From the NCBI GenBank assembly GCA_012845835.1, contig JABAKD010000025.1, positions 21,229,923 to 21,293,922 of the forward strand: a stretch of DNA of 64,000 nt, read 5' to 3'. Shown one piece after another: positions 1 through 12,660 of the stretch. Below the pieces are notes generated by a model. It ran no database searches, was not told the DNA's origin, and saw nothing but the letters and a program-made list of their open reading frames with translations. How positions within the stretch are numbered: position 1 is the stretch's first letter; each line of letters opens with the position of its first letter. The DNA comes from Undaria pinnatifida. Taxonomy: Eukaryota; Sar; Phaeophyceae; Laminariales; Alariaceae. Both the position numbers and the translations under genes were made by a program.

Positions 1-2228
1 CCTACATGAATGCGCCTGCGGTCGGCATGGCGGTGGAGTGGAAAGAGACAGTGTGGAGAAAAATCAAGCAATATAGATGGAAAATTAACAATGGGGAAAC
101 GCATGAAGCGTGCATCCCAGTGGGACGTTTCCTGGGTATGAGTAAAGCCTGCATATTTCGGTAAGGGTAAGGAACGAGCCATTTAGTTTGACGGTCATAT
201 TTCGACCGTTAACCGGACGTACATACATCACGGGTAGAAAAAGGCCCGGTGCGGAATGTTCAGACCGCGTCCGTTGGACGCAGGCAAGATTAGACTAGCC
301 ACGCAGGTGGGCTGCATTTAGAGGAGCATGCATTTATCATGACTGCAAGTGTTGAGGAATAGGCACATATATATCCTCACGATACATTTGGAGGAATATA
401 CCAATAATATTGCCGCAGGAGAGAACTACCCTGTGTTCCCCCCGACGTGGCGGCCACCATACTGGCGACGGAGTTCGTGTTACAACTTGTGACAAGACAC
501 AGAGCAGCAACTGCATGGCAGCCACGATACTCTGACGGAGTTCGTTCTACCCCTTGTGGCAGACTATACGCCGTAACGGGGCTGTGGGTAACGGGGCATC
601 CGCCAGACCCAGCCATGGTGGACAGCAAGCACATGGCTACGAACTAAGGGCGGGATTGTAATTTTAGGAGACCGCCGGATGAGGAGACGGCCAGGGGGTA
701 TGTGAGCAGATAATTCGCCGGGTTAGGGCCCACCAGGGGGCATTTGGATAGCCGGACCGCCTGGTTATGAGACCGACATATACGCTTCGTCAGCGGAACG
801 GCCACTACCAGGTAAGGCGTATGACCGATTGAGGTGTCGTCAGAGTGTTATCAAGACCCAATTAGTGGTAAGAAGGACCGCGCACCCGCACTGCCTCCAG
901 TGCTAATAATGCCACTATGCCAGACACCACCATCGCCCTTGATCGTGTCTACCGTTGCTGACGCCGTGGCCACCACTGCCATTACCACCACGGCGATCAC
1001 CGCCCACGTGTGATGAGTGGCGAGGCCTCATCAGCGCCAGCCTGGGGGACGAACAAGAGAAAGCTGGAGGGAGCCCCATATTTAGGTCGACGATATAAAC
1101 GCTATTCCAAGCAATATTCTAGCACGCTCCAAACTTCTTTGGAAGCACGCCGTCCATATATAAACGCCATTCTAAGCAAATATATATAGAACGCTCCGAA
1201 CTTGTTTTGGAGACACACTGCTGCGCATGGATGTGCTTAGTCTAGGATCATTTTGGCAATGGCAAAAGGGGGGCTCCGAGGGCGCCAATTCCGCGGGCGC
1301 TTGTATCGGGGGACTGACGCTCACCTATAGCACAACCACCCTGAAGTGGCGCAAGCCCTTGTGCAGGTGACGGGCGATTGCAGCTGGCCGACCGTAAGAG
1401 AGAGCTTACGTTCGCGTTGGTGTGCTGTAGGGTGCTAGGGGACCTCCGGGTTAGGGTATTGCCAGGGGGTATTAGGGCAGCGGAGTAGTCATGCCAAGGC
1501 CCCGCCAAAGACACACTATACGAATTAGGGTTGTGAAGGGACGCCGAGTATTGATGCTACCCGCCCAGCTGTTGTGGGCGCAGGAAGTGCTCCGAACGGA
1601 CCTCCAAGGCATGAAATAATGGTTGGTCGCCGATCACACGTTTTTGGTGATGGTAATGATGGGTTCAGCGTGACGATTCCTGTTCACGTCTCCGAAACAG
1701 TATTTCAAGTGTTCCATGTGCGTTGCAAATACATGTAAACTCGTGGAACTGCTATCAACGTTCGGCGTCACCGCCATCGACAAAAAGATAAGCAGGATGA
1801 AGCATACAACAAACGCGGTTAACACAACTTGACATAGGTCTGTTGACCACGCCCGCAGCCAAGGAGGTGTGGAGGGGGTGGGATGGTGGCTCCATGGGGT
1901 GAAGGCGGAGCTTTGCAGCCTTCATCGACGTGGTGGGGGCGCGGACGTGGTGGCGTCTCACTGGATCCAACGGACTACGTTTAGGGCATATTTCGGTTGA
2001 CTAGAAGCCACCGACGAGCTATACCATTGCTTTTATATCTATTACGGTTAGTTGGTGTGCCGCAGTTTACGGAATTTGCGTATGTGTATCTGAATGGTTC
2101 GTTTGTAGTTCGAGGCGTTTATTAATACAGATAGGGTCACCCAACTAACAGCTTGTCATTGAATTCAGCAGACTCACAACCCTATCATCCTAAATTAAAC
2201 CCTCACCTGCCTTCGCGCGGGGGGGGTG
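1..2228. other. non-coding stretch with two short tandem duplications
   Basis: No reading frame here looks like protein. Two local duplications are visible. About 50 bp at 448-500 recurs at 514-563 (shared core CGACGGAGTTCGT versus TGACGGAGTTCGT). About 60 bp at 1094-1152 recurs at 1157-1217 (shared ATATAAACGC, GCACGCTCC/GAACGCTCC and TTGGA). Nothing else is recognised. Confidence 0.5.
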
Positions 2229-3085
2229 TACCGTAATTGTGCGATTTATCGCACAGGCCGGAGTCACCGCACATGCCGGAGTCATCGCACCCCTGCGCGT
2301 TAATTTTTCAAGTTTCGAATCATATATTTCATTTTCCGCACAGGGGTCGGAGTCATCGCACAGGGGTGCGATGACTCCGATATTGGTGCCACCTTCGAGC
2401 GTGAGGTTGCATGCTGTGGCGTGTGGCCTCAGGATAAAAATTGTGCCTCGGGTCATCTCTCGGCTCTCGGGTGATTTTTTAGTTACCAGTAATTCGCCGC
2501 TTTTGCCCTATTCCGCCGCTTTTTTGTCGGTTGGGTTTTTCGTGTTTTTGTGCTGTGTGTGCTCTGGGTGCGGTACGGACGATGCGCAGGAAGGCAGGCA
2601 CACAGGCAGCAGTGCCTATCAGTTTCCACCCTAGGGGTGTGTTCCGTGTAGCACATGGTAGAGTTAGGTTTCGCACAGGGAGGACGTTCAAAAGGTGCGC
2701 CACCAGTACAGCAGTGGGGTGTGTGGTTTCCTCCGTATCGCACATACATGTCGGCCGCACAGGGAGGGGTGTGCGTTCACATCACAGCACGGCAGGGTTT
2801 TTGATTTGCTCGGAATCGCACATGTCGGAGTTACCCCACAGAGGTGTGCATTCACATCACAGCATGTCGGGGTGTGTGATTTGTTACAGAGTCGCGCATG
2901 TCGGAGTTACCGTACAGGGGTGTGCGTCAGAACGGGAAATCAAATAACTTAATTCATTTTCCGCACAGGGGCCGGAGTCATCGCACATGCCGGAGTTATG
3001 GCACCCCTGTGCGATAAAAATCAAAGGCTAGGAATCATTTAAAAATCGATCGCACGGGGGTGCGATGACTCGCACAATTACGGTA
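2229..3085. mobile_element. TIR element with TA flanks (MITE-like, non-autonomous)
   Basis: The left end reads TACCGTAATTGTGCGA from 2229 and the right end is its exact reverse complement, finishing at 3085. If the outer TA is a target-site duplication, the element is 2231-3083, about 853 bp. A less perfect match (ATCGCAC) continues a few bases inside both ends. The interior is filled with variants of GCACATGCCGGAGTCATCGCAC in both orientations, including a hairpin at 2347-2380 with 15-bp arms. Sub-terminal blocks at about 2240-2330 and 2958-3026 resemble each other. No transposase frame is present. A TA duplication is typical of Tc1/mariner-type elements, but the superfamily is not assigned here. 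Alternatively it is a decayed palindromic satellite. Confidence 0.6.
2347..2380. repeat. perfect hairpin inside the TIR element
   Basis: TCGGAGTCATCGCAC at 2347-2361 pairs with its exact reverse complement at 2366-2380 around a 4-base loop. The same half-site recurs singly through 2250-3070. Confidence 0.8.
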
Positions 3086-3086
3086 C

Positions 3087-4549
3087 TCAGTTTGTGCATG
3101 GCCGTAGTCGTATGGCCATAGACCCTCGCACCCCTACTATGCCGAGACGGAGCACGTCGTGGTTTTACCAACCAGGCAGACATTGCTTGCACCAAGCGCG
3201 AAGCACCGTGAGGTGTTGGGCGAGTCGCATGAAGAGCGAACTGCAACTTTCCAAGAACCGCTCGTAAGACGAAGTTCGGCATCTTGTGCCTAGTTTCTTG
3301 CTTATGGATGACAGCGCCAATGAGTTACGCTTTGTTTTCGGGTGTGACACTCCAGAGACAGCAATGGGTATCACTAAGGCAGGGGGGGGGACCTATTCGC
3401 GAGGCGTGCGCCCGCAACTATGGCCTTCGTGCACGGGACTGAAAAAAATATGAGTGTAGGCCGAACAAACAGCAGACATTCATGAACGTGCGCGTTGGTG
3501 CATCATGTAACTTGGAGTTCATTCTCGTGCCAATGACACCAACATATTATGCAAACCAAATAAGTCCTTGTACTACTGTCTCCAGTGAGGTGGAGCACAG
3601 GATACTCATGAGCCCAGCACACCTGAGAGTAGAATTTCCGACTTCCCCACGCCCACGCGCGCACCGATTAGGTGCAGGTACCTAGACCATCCCATCTCCT
3701 CGAGTTCGTCCGCGCCCCTCTGCTTTAGCGGTAGAAGCTAAGGCAAGAGGAAGTAGTGGATCGTGCCTCAGAGCTAGCACCTTCCAAGGGGAGTGGAACG
3801 CTTGTTGCTAGTCTAAAAGCTACCCCCACCCGCCGGGGTTGCGTTTTTGAATCACCCCCACACCCACAAAGTAATCCCATTAATCGAAAGCTCTACACGT
3901 CGAACATAACGGTCGAAACACCCCCCCCAGCTAGGTTACCAGGGCACGGTCAGCTATGTGATACTCCCGACGGTGGGATCTTGGCATGAACAATTTTATC
4001 CCAATCAAAACAGAAGAGAAACCCGGCAATTTGTAGCTTTTCCCCATCGTGAAAAAACCTCCATGCACGTTAATGCGCCGCACTCACGCATTGGCATGGC
4101 CAACGGAACGCTCCCTTCAAGCAGAAACTGAAAGGATGCTTATCACGCTTGTTATACCCCGGAGACACGACACAACAAGGAAACCTTTAGCCACCCTTTC
4201 CGCGATGGACTCGGCAACCTGGCCTCCCATCCCTACCCAAGAAAACCGAAATGCAGGATCAAGGCGACGTCTCCGATGTGTCGACCTCCCACCCATGCCA
4301 GGTAAAGAAAACACAGCTTTAAGGTCGGCTGCGCCGGACGTGCTGGCCTCGATCCCCTTCTTTTCGGCAATACGAATCTGTCAAAGCACGTCAAAACCGG
4401 GGGGCAAGCTTCTCACCTCCACCGCAACACCAAGCGAAAAACTTTAAAAATGGCACAGCCGGACCAACGCTACGATAGGGAAGGGTTATATTGGGTCTTG
4501 CTATTGGGTCTTGTTAATGGGTGTTGCTATTTCAGCGGCTCTAAACTCC
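3087..4549. other. no recognisable feature
   Basis: Short open frames of up to about 130 codons occur (for example 4049-4447, plus strand), as expected by chance. None has a recognisable domain or splice signals that join it to another. Confidence 0.4.
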
Positions 4550-4715
4550 TCGCAGAAGTGGGTACCCTGTTGGTACCCTGTTGTATCCTATTGGTATCCT
4601 ATTGGTATCCTGTTGGTATCCTGTTGGTACATCTTGGCATTATTAGTGGTATCCTATTGGTATCCTACTGGTATCCTATTGGTACCCTATGGTATATCCT
4701 TGAGTATCCCATTTG
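4550..4715. repeat. 11-bp minisatellite
   Basis: Roughly a dozen imperfect copies of an 11-base unit of the type GGTATCCTATT, alternating TATCC/TACCC and CTATT/CTGTT. A short unrelated break lies near 4630-4645. Confidence 0.85.
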
Positions 4716-5135
4716 TTAGTTGTTGCACTGTTCGAAATGAAGACGCGGGTATGGTACTGAATAGCAATAGTCTATAATACTGCTTCTAAGTAAATTGTAC
4801 TACAATACCGTAGTCTTGGCCAGCGGCAACTTCAACCATCACATTCATACGTGTACGCGATGAGGGCACGTTGCGGCGTTTTTTAACGTGTTAAGGTTGC
4901 GGGTCGGGCCGCGGAAGAAGCGGAAAGCTGCTGCGGCATGTTTCGGATTTGGGTCGTCATTCTTCTGACTGTAACGTGATGGCCAAGTCACTGGTTCCGA
5001 AAGAGAATGCTTGCGATGACAGTTCCGCGAATATGAATCACACTGCTTTTAAAGCACAATTCCGAGGCGATGTCGGAAGTGACGTAACGTGGTGGCGAAA
5101 TAAACTCTAACGCACGTTTGTTTCCTGAATTCATC
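4716..5135. other. no recognisable feature
   Basis: Nothing is seen apart from an ACAATACCGTAG motif near 4802 that recurs near 9568 and 25232. Confidence 0.4.
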
Positions 5136-5640
5136 CAAGGTTGCCTCTCAATACGTTTACCATCGGCACATCTCCGAAAAAAGCCTGCACCTGCTTCTCT
5201 GTAAGATCTGCAGGTTTCTCGAACAGAGCTTGGGCATGTAATGAGACAAGGCTGATACAGACAAAGAAAACTTCATGCAGATATCTATACAAAGCAGGCT
5301 CCACGCTGTTCACTCACTTGTGTATCGTCAGAAGATATCTTTGTCGTGTTATTCCACGGTCACAGGAATAATGAACTCTGAGCGATATGTGTCGATGTGG
5401 CAAGTCCATCATCCCCCGTTTCCTGTATGCACACGCCTAGACACGTGAAACCCTTTTTCCCCTATACACATCCCACCTCCTGGATCCGAGGCCTTTACTA
5501 GGCCCCCAGGGCAATACCACATCAACACTAGCCCACCCTGATGAGCCGTATATGCAGAAATATGGAAATGTAGTGGGAAGCACCTACTCCACGGTCTGGA
5601 ACACGACTCGAAGATGCGGCTCTTTTTCATTATTCACTCC
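5136..5640 (+). repeat. dispersed repeat R4, copy 1
   Basis: The core is AACACTAGCCCACCCTGATG at about 5525, preceded by TTTACTAGGCCCCCAGGGC and followed by a stretch that reads GKHLLHGLEHDSKMRLF in one plus-strand frame. The same core occurs near 21.2 kb (minus), 31.45 kb, 37.86 kb and 41.53 kb. Upstream sequence (5215-5510) matches 6380-6690. The conserved frame suggests a fragment of an element-encoded protein. Confidence 0.65.
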
Positions 5641-5747
5641 GATACATATACCCTGTGCGAGGCTACGAAATCTCAGGAAAAGTGCTAAATAAAGCAAAAA
5701 ACCGAAAACGGAGAACGAGGGAGGACACGGAATACAATAAACCCATT

Positions 5748-6020
5748 TCAAAGACGGAACCGGCAGACAAGGAGCTGTGATGGGGGGGGGAAACTCTCAT
5801 TGTTAGAATTCGTACTCGGACATGCATCATCAGACGGTTTGTCTCCGCGTACGTTTGGTGGCACGTGTTCAGTGTAACCGAATGCCAGGTTCTCAATCTG
5901 AGGGTTCGCGCTCGAGGGCTGGCCCTCTGGGAGAGGGGGCGGGGGCATAACTGGCATCGCAACGACTGCAGAGCTGTGAGGTGCATGGGACAGAGGCACG
6001 GCTGATGACACTGATGACAT
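5748..6020 (-). CDS. proline/serine-rich open frame (uncertain)
   Basis: This 90-codon minus-strand frame contains a repeated APHS-AVVAM-type segment, then PPPPLPEGQPSSANP and an acidic, Asn/Ser-rich tail. No domain is recognised. It lies between two R4 repeat copies, so it may be element-derived sequence or chance. Protein-like composition is the only support. Confidence 0.2.
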   Translation of the reverse strand: MSSVSSAVPLSHAPHSSAVVAMPVMPPPPLPEGQPSSANPQIENLAFGYTEHVPPNVRGDKPSDDACPSTNSNNESFPPPSQLLVCRFRL

Positions 6021-6289
6021 CGCAACAGCAGCAATGCTGTGAGGTGCAAAACAGGAAAAGGGGCGGTCATTGGCTTTACGTGCGCGTCTTGCGGGATGAA
6101 CACCGCAGACTCACGAATATTTCCCGCGAGACGAGACTAACATAATACGCGGTCGATCGGCAACAGCTCGCAAACATCGACGGTGCGTCGGTCTATTGCG
6201 GGGGGCTCCTCCTGGGTTGCTCGGCTTGTTGCAGAGGAACGTAGAGCATCCGTGTCGGAGAAGCTCATTGGGTGACAAGGGGAAAACAC

Positions 6290-6690
6290 ACGTGAATGTC
6301 TAAGCAAATAACCTGGTTCGTCACGGAGCGAGACAAAAAAAACACGGGAAAAACTGAGAAGAGAGAAGATCCTGCCGACGGCGCAAATCTTGATGAGACC
6401 GGGCTGATGCAGATAGATACTGGCCACTCCATGCGAATCTCACTACTAAGCAGGTCCCACGATGTTCACTCAATCGTGTATCCTTAGAGGAGCCCTTTGT
6501 ATTATTACATGCCGCGGAAATAACCGGACGACATGCGTGGATGGGGCAAGGTCATCATGCCCTTTTCCATAATATACGCACACGCCTTTGAAGACGTATG
6601 AAACTGTTGCATCAATATCCACATCCCACATGCAGGACCCTAAGCCTTTGCTAGGTTCCCAGGGCAACACCTTTATTTTGTTATATTCTT
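6290..6690 (+). repeat. dispersed repeat R4, copy 2 (5' portion)
   Basis: This matches 5215-5510 in order: GGCTGATGCAGATA, then GTTCACTCAATCGTGTAT, then CCACATCCCA...CCTAAGCCTTTGCTAGG..CCAGGGCAACA. It stops where the CACCCTGATG core should begin, so it is a truncated copy. Confidence 0.55.
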
Positions 6691-7095
6691 CAGCGCCTGC
6701 ACCGATTATTCACAGTTAGCATTGGATTAGATAAGGCTTCCTGCCCCAGCAGGGGGGGATCGCCCGGGATAAACTCCGCGCTGGGGGGACCTTCAGCACG
6801 GCGCCTATTCGAATATGGTGTAATCGTAAAAACTACTGCATTCTTGGCTGGGTAGGTGAGATGGTCATTTCTCCCGCAACCTCTTTTATCTGGCTTTGGT
6901 TTGGTTGGGAAATCACAACGATCGGAGTTGCTACTCATGCTCCAACTGGTTTTGGCCCCAACACATGAAGCCACCTCCGCACCTTCGTTGGCTGCAATTT
7001 CTTGGTTCCCGATTTGGCTGTTGTATTATTTTGCGCCGACACCGCTCATTTAACGTTAGTATTAGATTAGATGAGGCCTCCTGCCCCAGCCGATG
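6677..7095. repeat. 75-bp direct repeat pair
   Basis: A block at 6677-6752 containing ATTGGATTAGATAAGGC and CCTGCCCCAGC recurs at 7019-7095 as ATTAGATTAGATGAGGC and CCTGCCCCAGC. The two lie 342 bp apart at roughly 80% identity. The sequence between is not recognised. Confidence 0.6.
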
Positions 7096-10000
7096 GTCCT
7101 ACCCATCCCTCACTGTTTTCTTGCTATTTCCGTGTGCCACTGGACTGGAGTTGGTTGTCTCACCCACTCATTATTTTCCCCTAGTATGTCGTGGCGTGCG
7201 TGCAGGCGAAAGGCCGGATGGAAAAGTAAGAAAGACCGTCGCATTATCGATTTGGCGTTGTGTTTAGAGGCACTGCCGCGCTTTTCCTAGCGTCCCCCGC
7301 AGGGACACCTTGTATAGTAGCTGCCCTAACATGACGCAGAGCTACTTGTTCCATCTTCCACCTCCGCCATTTATCGCCCCATCTGCCATCGCACCCGCTC
7401 GCGATCAGGAGTGCATATTAGTCCAAGTGAACTAGATTTATCAACGCTCGTAGCTGTTGTATATTCAAGTGCGTTGGGCGTTGAACGTTGGATGGTCTGA
7501 TAGCGCTCGCAGCTGGTTGAAGGGCCTTTGAAAAGTGCTCTGCGAAGCTACATGGACTACTCTTGCGATGCTCCCCACGCTGACTCTTGTACTGGGCCCA
7601 TACTACCTGATTCGTCGAGTAGTCGGTTAACCACCAGATTAGGTCAGCAACGTCTTACTTGTGAGTTGGTTTGCCTTACTGTACCTCCAGCATACAGCAG
7701 AGTGAACGCGGCAAACACTTCTTACAAGCCGGAGCAGGGGTATTGACGGCTGTCGCGTAGATACTGTAATTTTGCTCAGGAGCACCGTCGTTTGTTCGTT
7801 TAGATCCCATTGCTAGAGCAGCACTCGTGGTCCCCGCCGTACAATACCAAACCGCCTGTCCCGTCTACGAACCTCGATGTTCATGGTCTCTTCTACCGAT
7901 GTTCCGCTAGAGACGTGCCAAGTGTACCTTTTTCTTGTGAAGGTTGCATCGTGACATGGGCAGAACTCCCCGCGGCGCCCAGGCTAATCTTTAACGCGAC
8001 CAACGTGGAGGCGTTTAGCCCTACGGTTTCCTGCGTACCGGTTCGCTCGGGTACAGACAGCATTTGACACGCGGTCAAGTCCCCGCAGACACCATTTTGA
8101 AACCTAGGTTAACAGCTCTCGGTCCAGTTGCGACCATGCGCGGTCCACTTGGCCCTGAAGCTCGGGTCCTTTCATGGTGCGCCCACGCGCTGTGAGCTTC
8201 TGCATTTCGACGCCAACGAGGCAACGAGGCCGACATGTGATGACGGGGTATGGGTGATGCTTCCGAGAATTCTGCGTTGTGACGCACCCATATCAGCTTC
8301 ACATGCGCCGGGAGACGGATTAGGTACCGATATCATGCGTCCGGGTTAACCTACCGAGCACCTCCAAAACAAACCTGCATGCATGGTTTATGCACAGGTA
8401 TTGAGTTGAATAACACTCTTTCTTAACAACGTGAGCTACGCACACGTCGAAGCGATACTGTGTGTACAGCCAAGCCATCGAGAAAATATAATAGAAGCAC
8501 AGACATCAACAACGCGACTCCGGGCCACTCTTACCTACATTTCAGCGAGATTGGAATGGAACTGTATAGGATATATTCCCCGACAATTCGCGTGTGTGTC
8601 TGTGATACAGGAGGCGGGGGGGTCCAGTCATACAATAGCGTGTGCAAAGGAACTGGCCCATGGCTGCCGCTCGTCGTCAGAACGCCGACCCCTTGTGTTT
8701 GTGCTGTGCTGCAAGTGGGGAGGGGCGGATCCTCCCAGCAGATAAATATGGTGGCCTTGGCGATGCGATACGTAGCTCAGACAGGTGGGCATCCTGGTTG
8801 TAAAATGTACAATGTAGTAGAACTTACCACTCTTTGACTATTCGCACTCATTGATTGCACTGGTGACGTTTCAAGATAAAAATCAACCCCCAGCTGGTCA
8901 TTCACAAAATTTGCCTACTCCCGTTTAGTTCACTAGTCCCGCACCGACCTAATCCACCCCGGACTTGAGCCCTCCAAACTGTCTCAGTGCTTTAATAGAT
9001 AGACAAGGTCACAGGGCTCACGACGCACACTCAAGTCTTATCCTATGCCAATCAAATCGATCGGAGATGTCACTGCAAACAGCATAAAACCCACTAAGCT
9101 CTTCGTATCAATATACCGCAACCCCTACCTGTCGTGTTTAATACCTGACGCACTGTCAATCAACCGCAGAGGTGATAGTGGAAGTACCCCCAGCGAGCGG
9201 TATTAGCTGGTTTGGCAAACTCCATTAGAAACGTAGTGGCATACACTACGATGCATCGGTGTCAGCCAGAGAGGCGTGGCATCCACCATGATGCACAGTG
9301 TCAGCCATAGAGGTATAGTGTAAGGCAGCAGTCTTTTTAAACGTGGCGGAAATGCCGTAGAGCCGAAGCAAATGGCGTAGCAAGCGTGATGACGAAACAA
9401 CGGTGTCAGAAAATATAGTCGCCGCCGCACGACGCCGTCATGCCGTCGATAACGGTGAGGCATAAACCTATTCAGACAGCAGTGCCGCAAACATCGTGTA
9501 GCAACGGCCGCGGCCGAAGGCGGCGTCCGCGGCGGAGTCAGCCGTGGTCGTTCCGCTAGTAAGTACTATAATACCGTAGCTTTGGTTGTTGTTGGTGATG
9601 TGTACTACTATGGCAATGGGTAATAATGTTTGCTAAAGTGTACGAATGTGTACAGATGCTGCAGTGCTTGGCACTAAAACGGTCGAGGTACCGCAACTCA
9701 TTACATTTCAGCATGAGACATTAACGATGTCGCCGACAAGGCGACTTGCGTTCGTTGAGGTCGATGCTTCCATCACCACCCCATCGCTTGCTTTTTTCAC
9801 ACGTCTGTCTGTCTGCCCATTCGCACGCCATCCAGACCTATATATATATGTGAACAATGAGCTGGTTCATCTTTACAAGCGGGCGCCTAAAGCGAGTACG
9901 TCTAGAACGGCTACCACAGCCTGTCCAACGCGTCCGTCCGTGCATCGAGACTCTCAATAATGAGAAGAGCACTTACTTGGCTCTAAGACGCAAAATATAG

Positions 10001-10500
10001 CGCAGTGCATATAGTCTACACACTGGACTACATGGTATCTCTATAGGTTGAAGAATCTGCATGGGTGCTGAATACTCTGGATATCGATGGGTAGAAGTAA
10101 CGCTCCCGCGTGAAGAAAAAACACACATACACACCGACTCTGGTTGCCCATGTGAGGCACGGGGAAGGGCCTTTTTTATTGCTTGTTGTTCACAACAAGT
10201 ATATTGACGTAGGACATGAATGAAAGCTGTGCACCTCGGTTTGGCTAGAATCCCGCCGGGCATACGCAACTTTCCCTTTGCTATGACACGAGTGCTCGGT
10301 TTGGCGAACTGACCTCCACCCCTACTTTGACTGACCGATACCACCACATATCATACTGCTGTACATCGTACTGTATCACGCTGTACTATAACAAAATATC
10401 ATACGTTGCACGAGGGACGTGCCTCTTCGCCTTCAGGCTCTACCACATTATATATACCCGGGTACAAAATAAAACACTCCTTATTTTAGCTGCTAGACCC
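7096..10500. other. no convincing gene; one short tandem duplication
   Basis: Open frames here are short and unrelated to one another. A 41-42-bp unit containing GTGTCAGCCAGAGAGG / GTGTCAGCCATAGAGG is duplicated at about 9232-9312. A CAATACCGTAGCTTTGG-like motif lies near 9568. Confidence 0.4.
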
Positions 10501-10600
10501 AATGTTTTGTCGAAGCTTACTTTTGCAAGCTGCGTGTGATACTTCGATCGCGTGTGTTACGGGGGGGTGTATGAATAGTATGTCCTCATGACATATACCA
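10501..10600 (+). repeat. dispersed repeat R1, decayed copy
   Basis: It matches the R1 core in order: TTTTGTCGAAGCTTAC, TTTTGCAAGCTGCGTGTGAT, ACTTCGATCGCGTGTGTTACGGG and TGTCCTCATGA. The antisense mini-frame seen in other copies is destroyed here. Confidence 0.6.
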
Positions 10601-12404
10601 GTAATATATCGATAGATAATCGTAGCCCCTTTGTCTCTGAAGCCCTGGTCGGCAATTTTATCGGGTGCTTTAGAGACCGACTCTTCACAGAAACATCACG
10701 GCCGAAGGATACGCATAGATAGACCAAATGTGTCACAAGCAAGGGAATGCGAAGGCTGCCAAGGGTGTAAGGCTGCGTGTTCCACGCTCAGCCATACCGG
10801 TAGTAAGGAGATGCCACCAAAGGCAAACTCCAACAAGCAAGGTAATTTGTGTATGTATAGTCTAGACTACTAGACTAATAAACATACCGTATTGCTAGAC
10901 CAGTCCAGCCACTAGACTATGTGTGTGTGCGTACCACCATGTGTGCGTACTGTGTCGAGCGAGCGAAGCCGATACGATGATGATTGCGGCCGCCCGCCAT
11001 GTATCAACCTTCGTAATCAACCCATTCGGCCGCTACAATAAAGAGCGATTGGGGGAAAATCCCGCAATAAGGGATAAAACACGTGGGAGGTGTGTGAAAA
11101 CATGTACCGGGCACTAATTTTTGCCACGATCCACTTTCTGACGAAGGCTACGAAAGGAGGCGGGGGGTACTTTTAGGACTCCCGATAGTGGTGTATACCA
11201 TATACATGATGTTCCGGAACCTAGAGGTTCTTGTTCTCTCAAGTTTCGCGATGTGCACCACCGCGCAATGGATGCTTTGGCTACGCTGTGCCAAGAAGAT
11301 AATTTCGGGTCCGTTTTGGCGAGGCGCACTGCCACTCGCGCGAGTGGCCTATGCTCGGGAGGGAAAATGTAGGTACCCCGTGTGCCGCAGCCGTGGCGAC
11401 ATCTATCCATACTCACTCTATACTCACTCATTCCTTGCGCCACTCGCCCTCTGCATCACGTATAGTCCCAGTCGTATCAACGGTGTGATGATGGTTTGTC
11501 GAGTTGTGGGAGAGATATAGGCCGTCGCCGTACATGAGCCAGAGGGGGGGGGGGGGGGGCGGGGGGGTAATGCCTCTCGGGGGCAACAGTATGCCAGGGT
11601 GTCTACGGCGTACTGTTTGGTACTGTTTAGAGATTAACATGTTTACATGCGCGGCGTGGAATGAGTAGCAGTATTGGTGGTTCTTTGCGTATACACACGC
11701 CGAGCAATACGTGAGACTACTCCAGACGGCCGGGGGGGGAGGAGCGTATATGAATCAATCTGTTGCGTGGGCCCCTTCACATCAATCGTGCCTGTGCTGC
11801 TGCTACCATGTTTACAGTTCGGGGGAACATGTCCCCAGCCCTCCAGCGTTCTACGGCACACTGCGATTACCATCAGGCTAACTCGAGTTAATATCGAGAG
11901 CACGGGGTCCAAGGGCATGGGGGAAGAAAGTCGGCGAAGAGGGAACATTACCCGCCCAAAAACGAGTATATGACCGGTTAAAGCACGACGAAGGCCAGCC
12001 CGCACGCATACGTACTATGCACACACACAAAAAGTTCCACCCTCGGCGGCGACTCTTGACCAAGACCGGACACACCTCGCGGTCAATAGTAGGCGCTGTT
12101 GGGCTGCATTATTCGTCTTGAAGAAATGTGCATCCGCATTATTCACTGTAAATGGCGGGTACCAGGTGTATTGAAAGTAGTGCGCTGCCCCCGTCGGTCT
12201 GGTGGGATTGAACAGGCCGGCGTGTCATTCGGAGGCTACACTCGGGCTACAGCCGAAAACTGTGTCCATTTCGTACCTTTCCCAAGAATATCACCGCACC
12301 AAAACTAAACCAGCATTATGCATACGACTACTGCGGTGTGTATCATTTATTTATTTACATTTATTTATTTATTCATTCATTTATTTTCGCACACAAGTAC
12401 TTTC
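10601..12404. other. no convincing gene; poly-G tract
   Basis: Contains TAGTCTAGACTA-type short palindromes near 10858, a long G tract at about 11547-11567, and an ATTT-type microsatellite at 12344-12388. No frame shows a recognisable protein. Confidence 0.4.
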
Positions 12405-12660
12405 CAGCTTCTGGACAAACCGTGGTCACAGGTGTCGTCGCTTCTCCCCCCCGGTTCTTGCCTTCAATTTTTATCGCGCATAGGTGCTGGTCGATTTTTC
12501 ATCGAGTGTTGCTAACTCACGCTCTCGCGTGCTTCTTCAAGTCAATTTGTGCGCAAGAAAAAGTCCCCACGAATTTACAGGAGTATGCACTCGGGGGGAT
12601 TCGAAGTCACGAAACTGACCGATACCAGGCTCGAGGATAACCTGATACGCCACCGGGGCG
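12405..12660 (-). mobile_element. tRNA-derived SINE, copy 1
   Basis: Read on the minus strand, the head has an A-box-like TGGCGTATCAGG (12641-12652) and a B-box-like GACTTCGAATCC (12598-12608). A body with an AAAAGTCC..GCGCGA region follows, and the tail is GTGACCACGGTTTGTCCAGA (12411-12430). The same tail ends copies at 30.57 and 35.26 kb. The order (pol III promoter, unrelated body, common 3' end) fits a tRNA-derived SINE. Confidence 0.65.

Noticed and set aside
2239-2952. Overlapping 130-codon frames inside the TIR element
   Set aside because: They translate the palindromic motif and have no transposase residues.
9973-10347. 124-codon minus-strand frame
   Set aside because: Many frames of this size are expected at random; the sequence does not resemble a folded protein.
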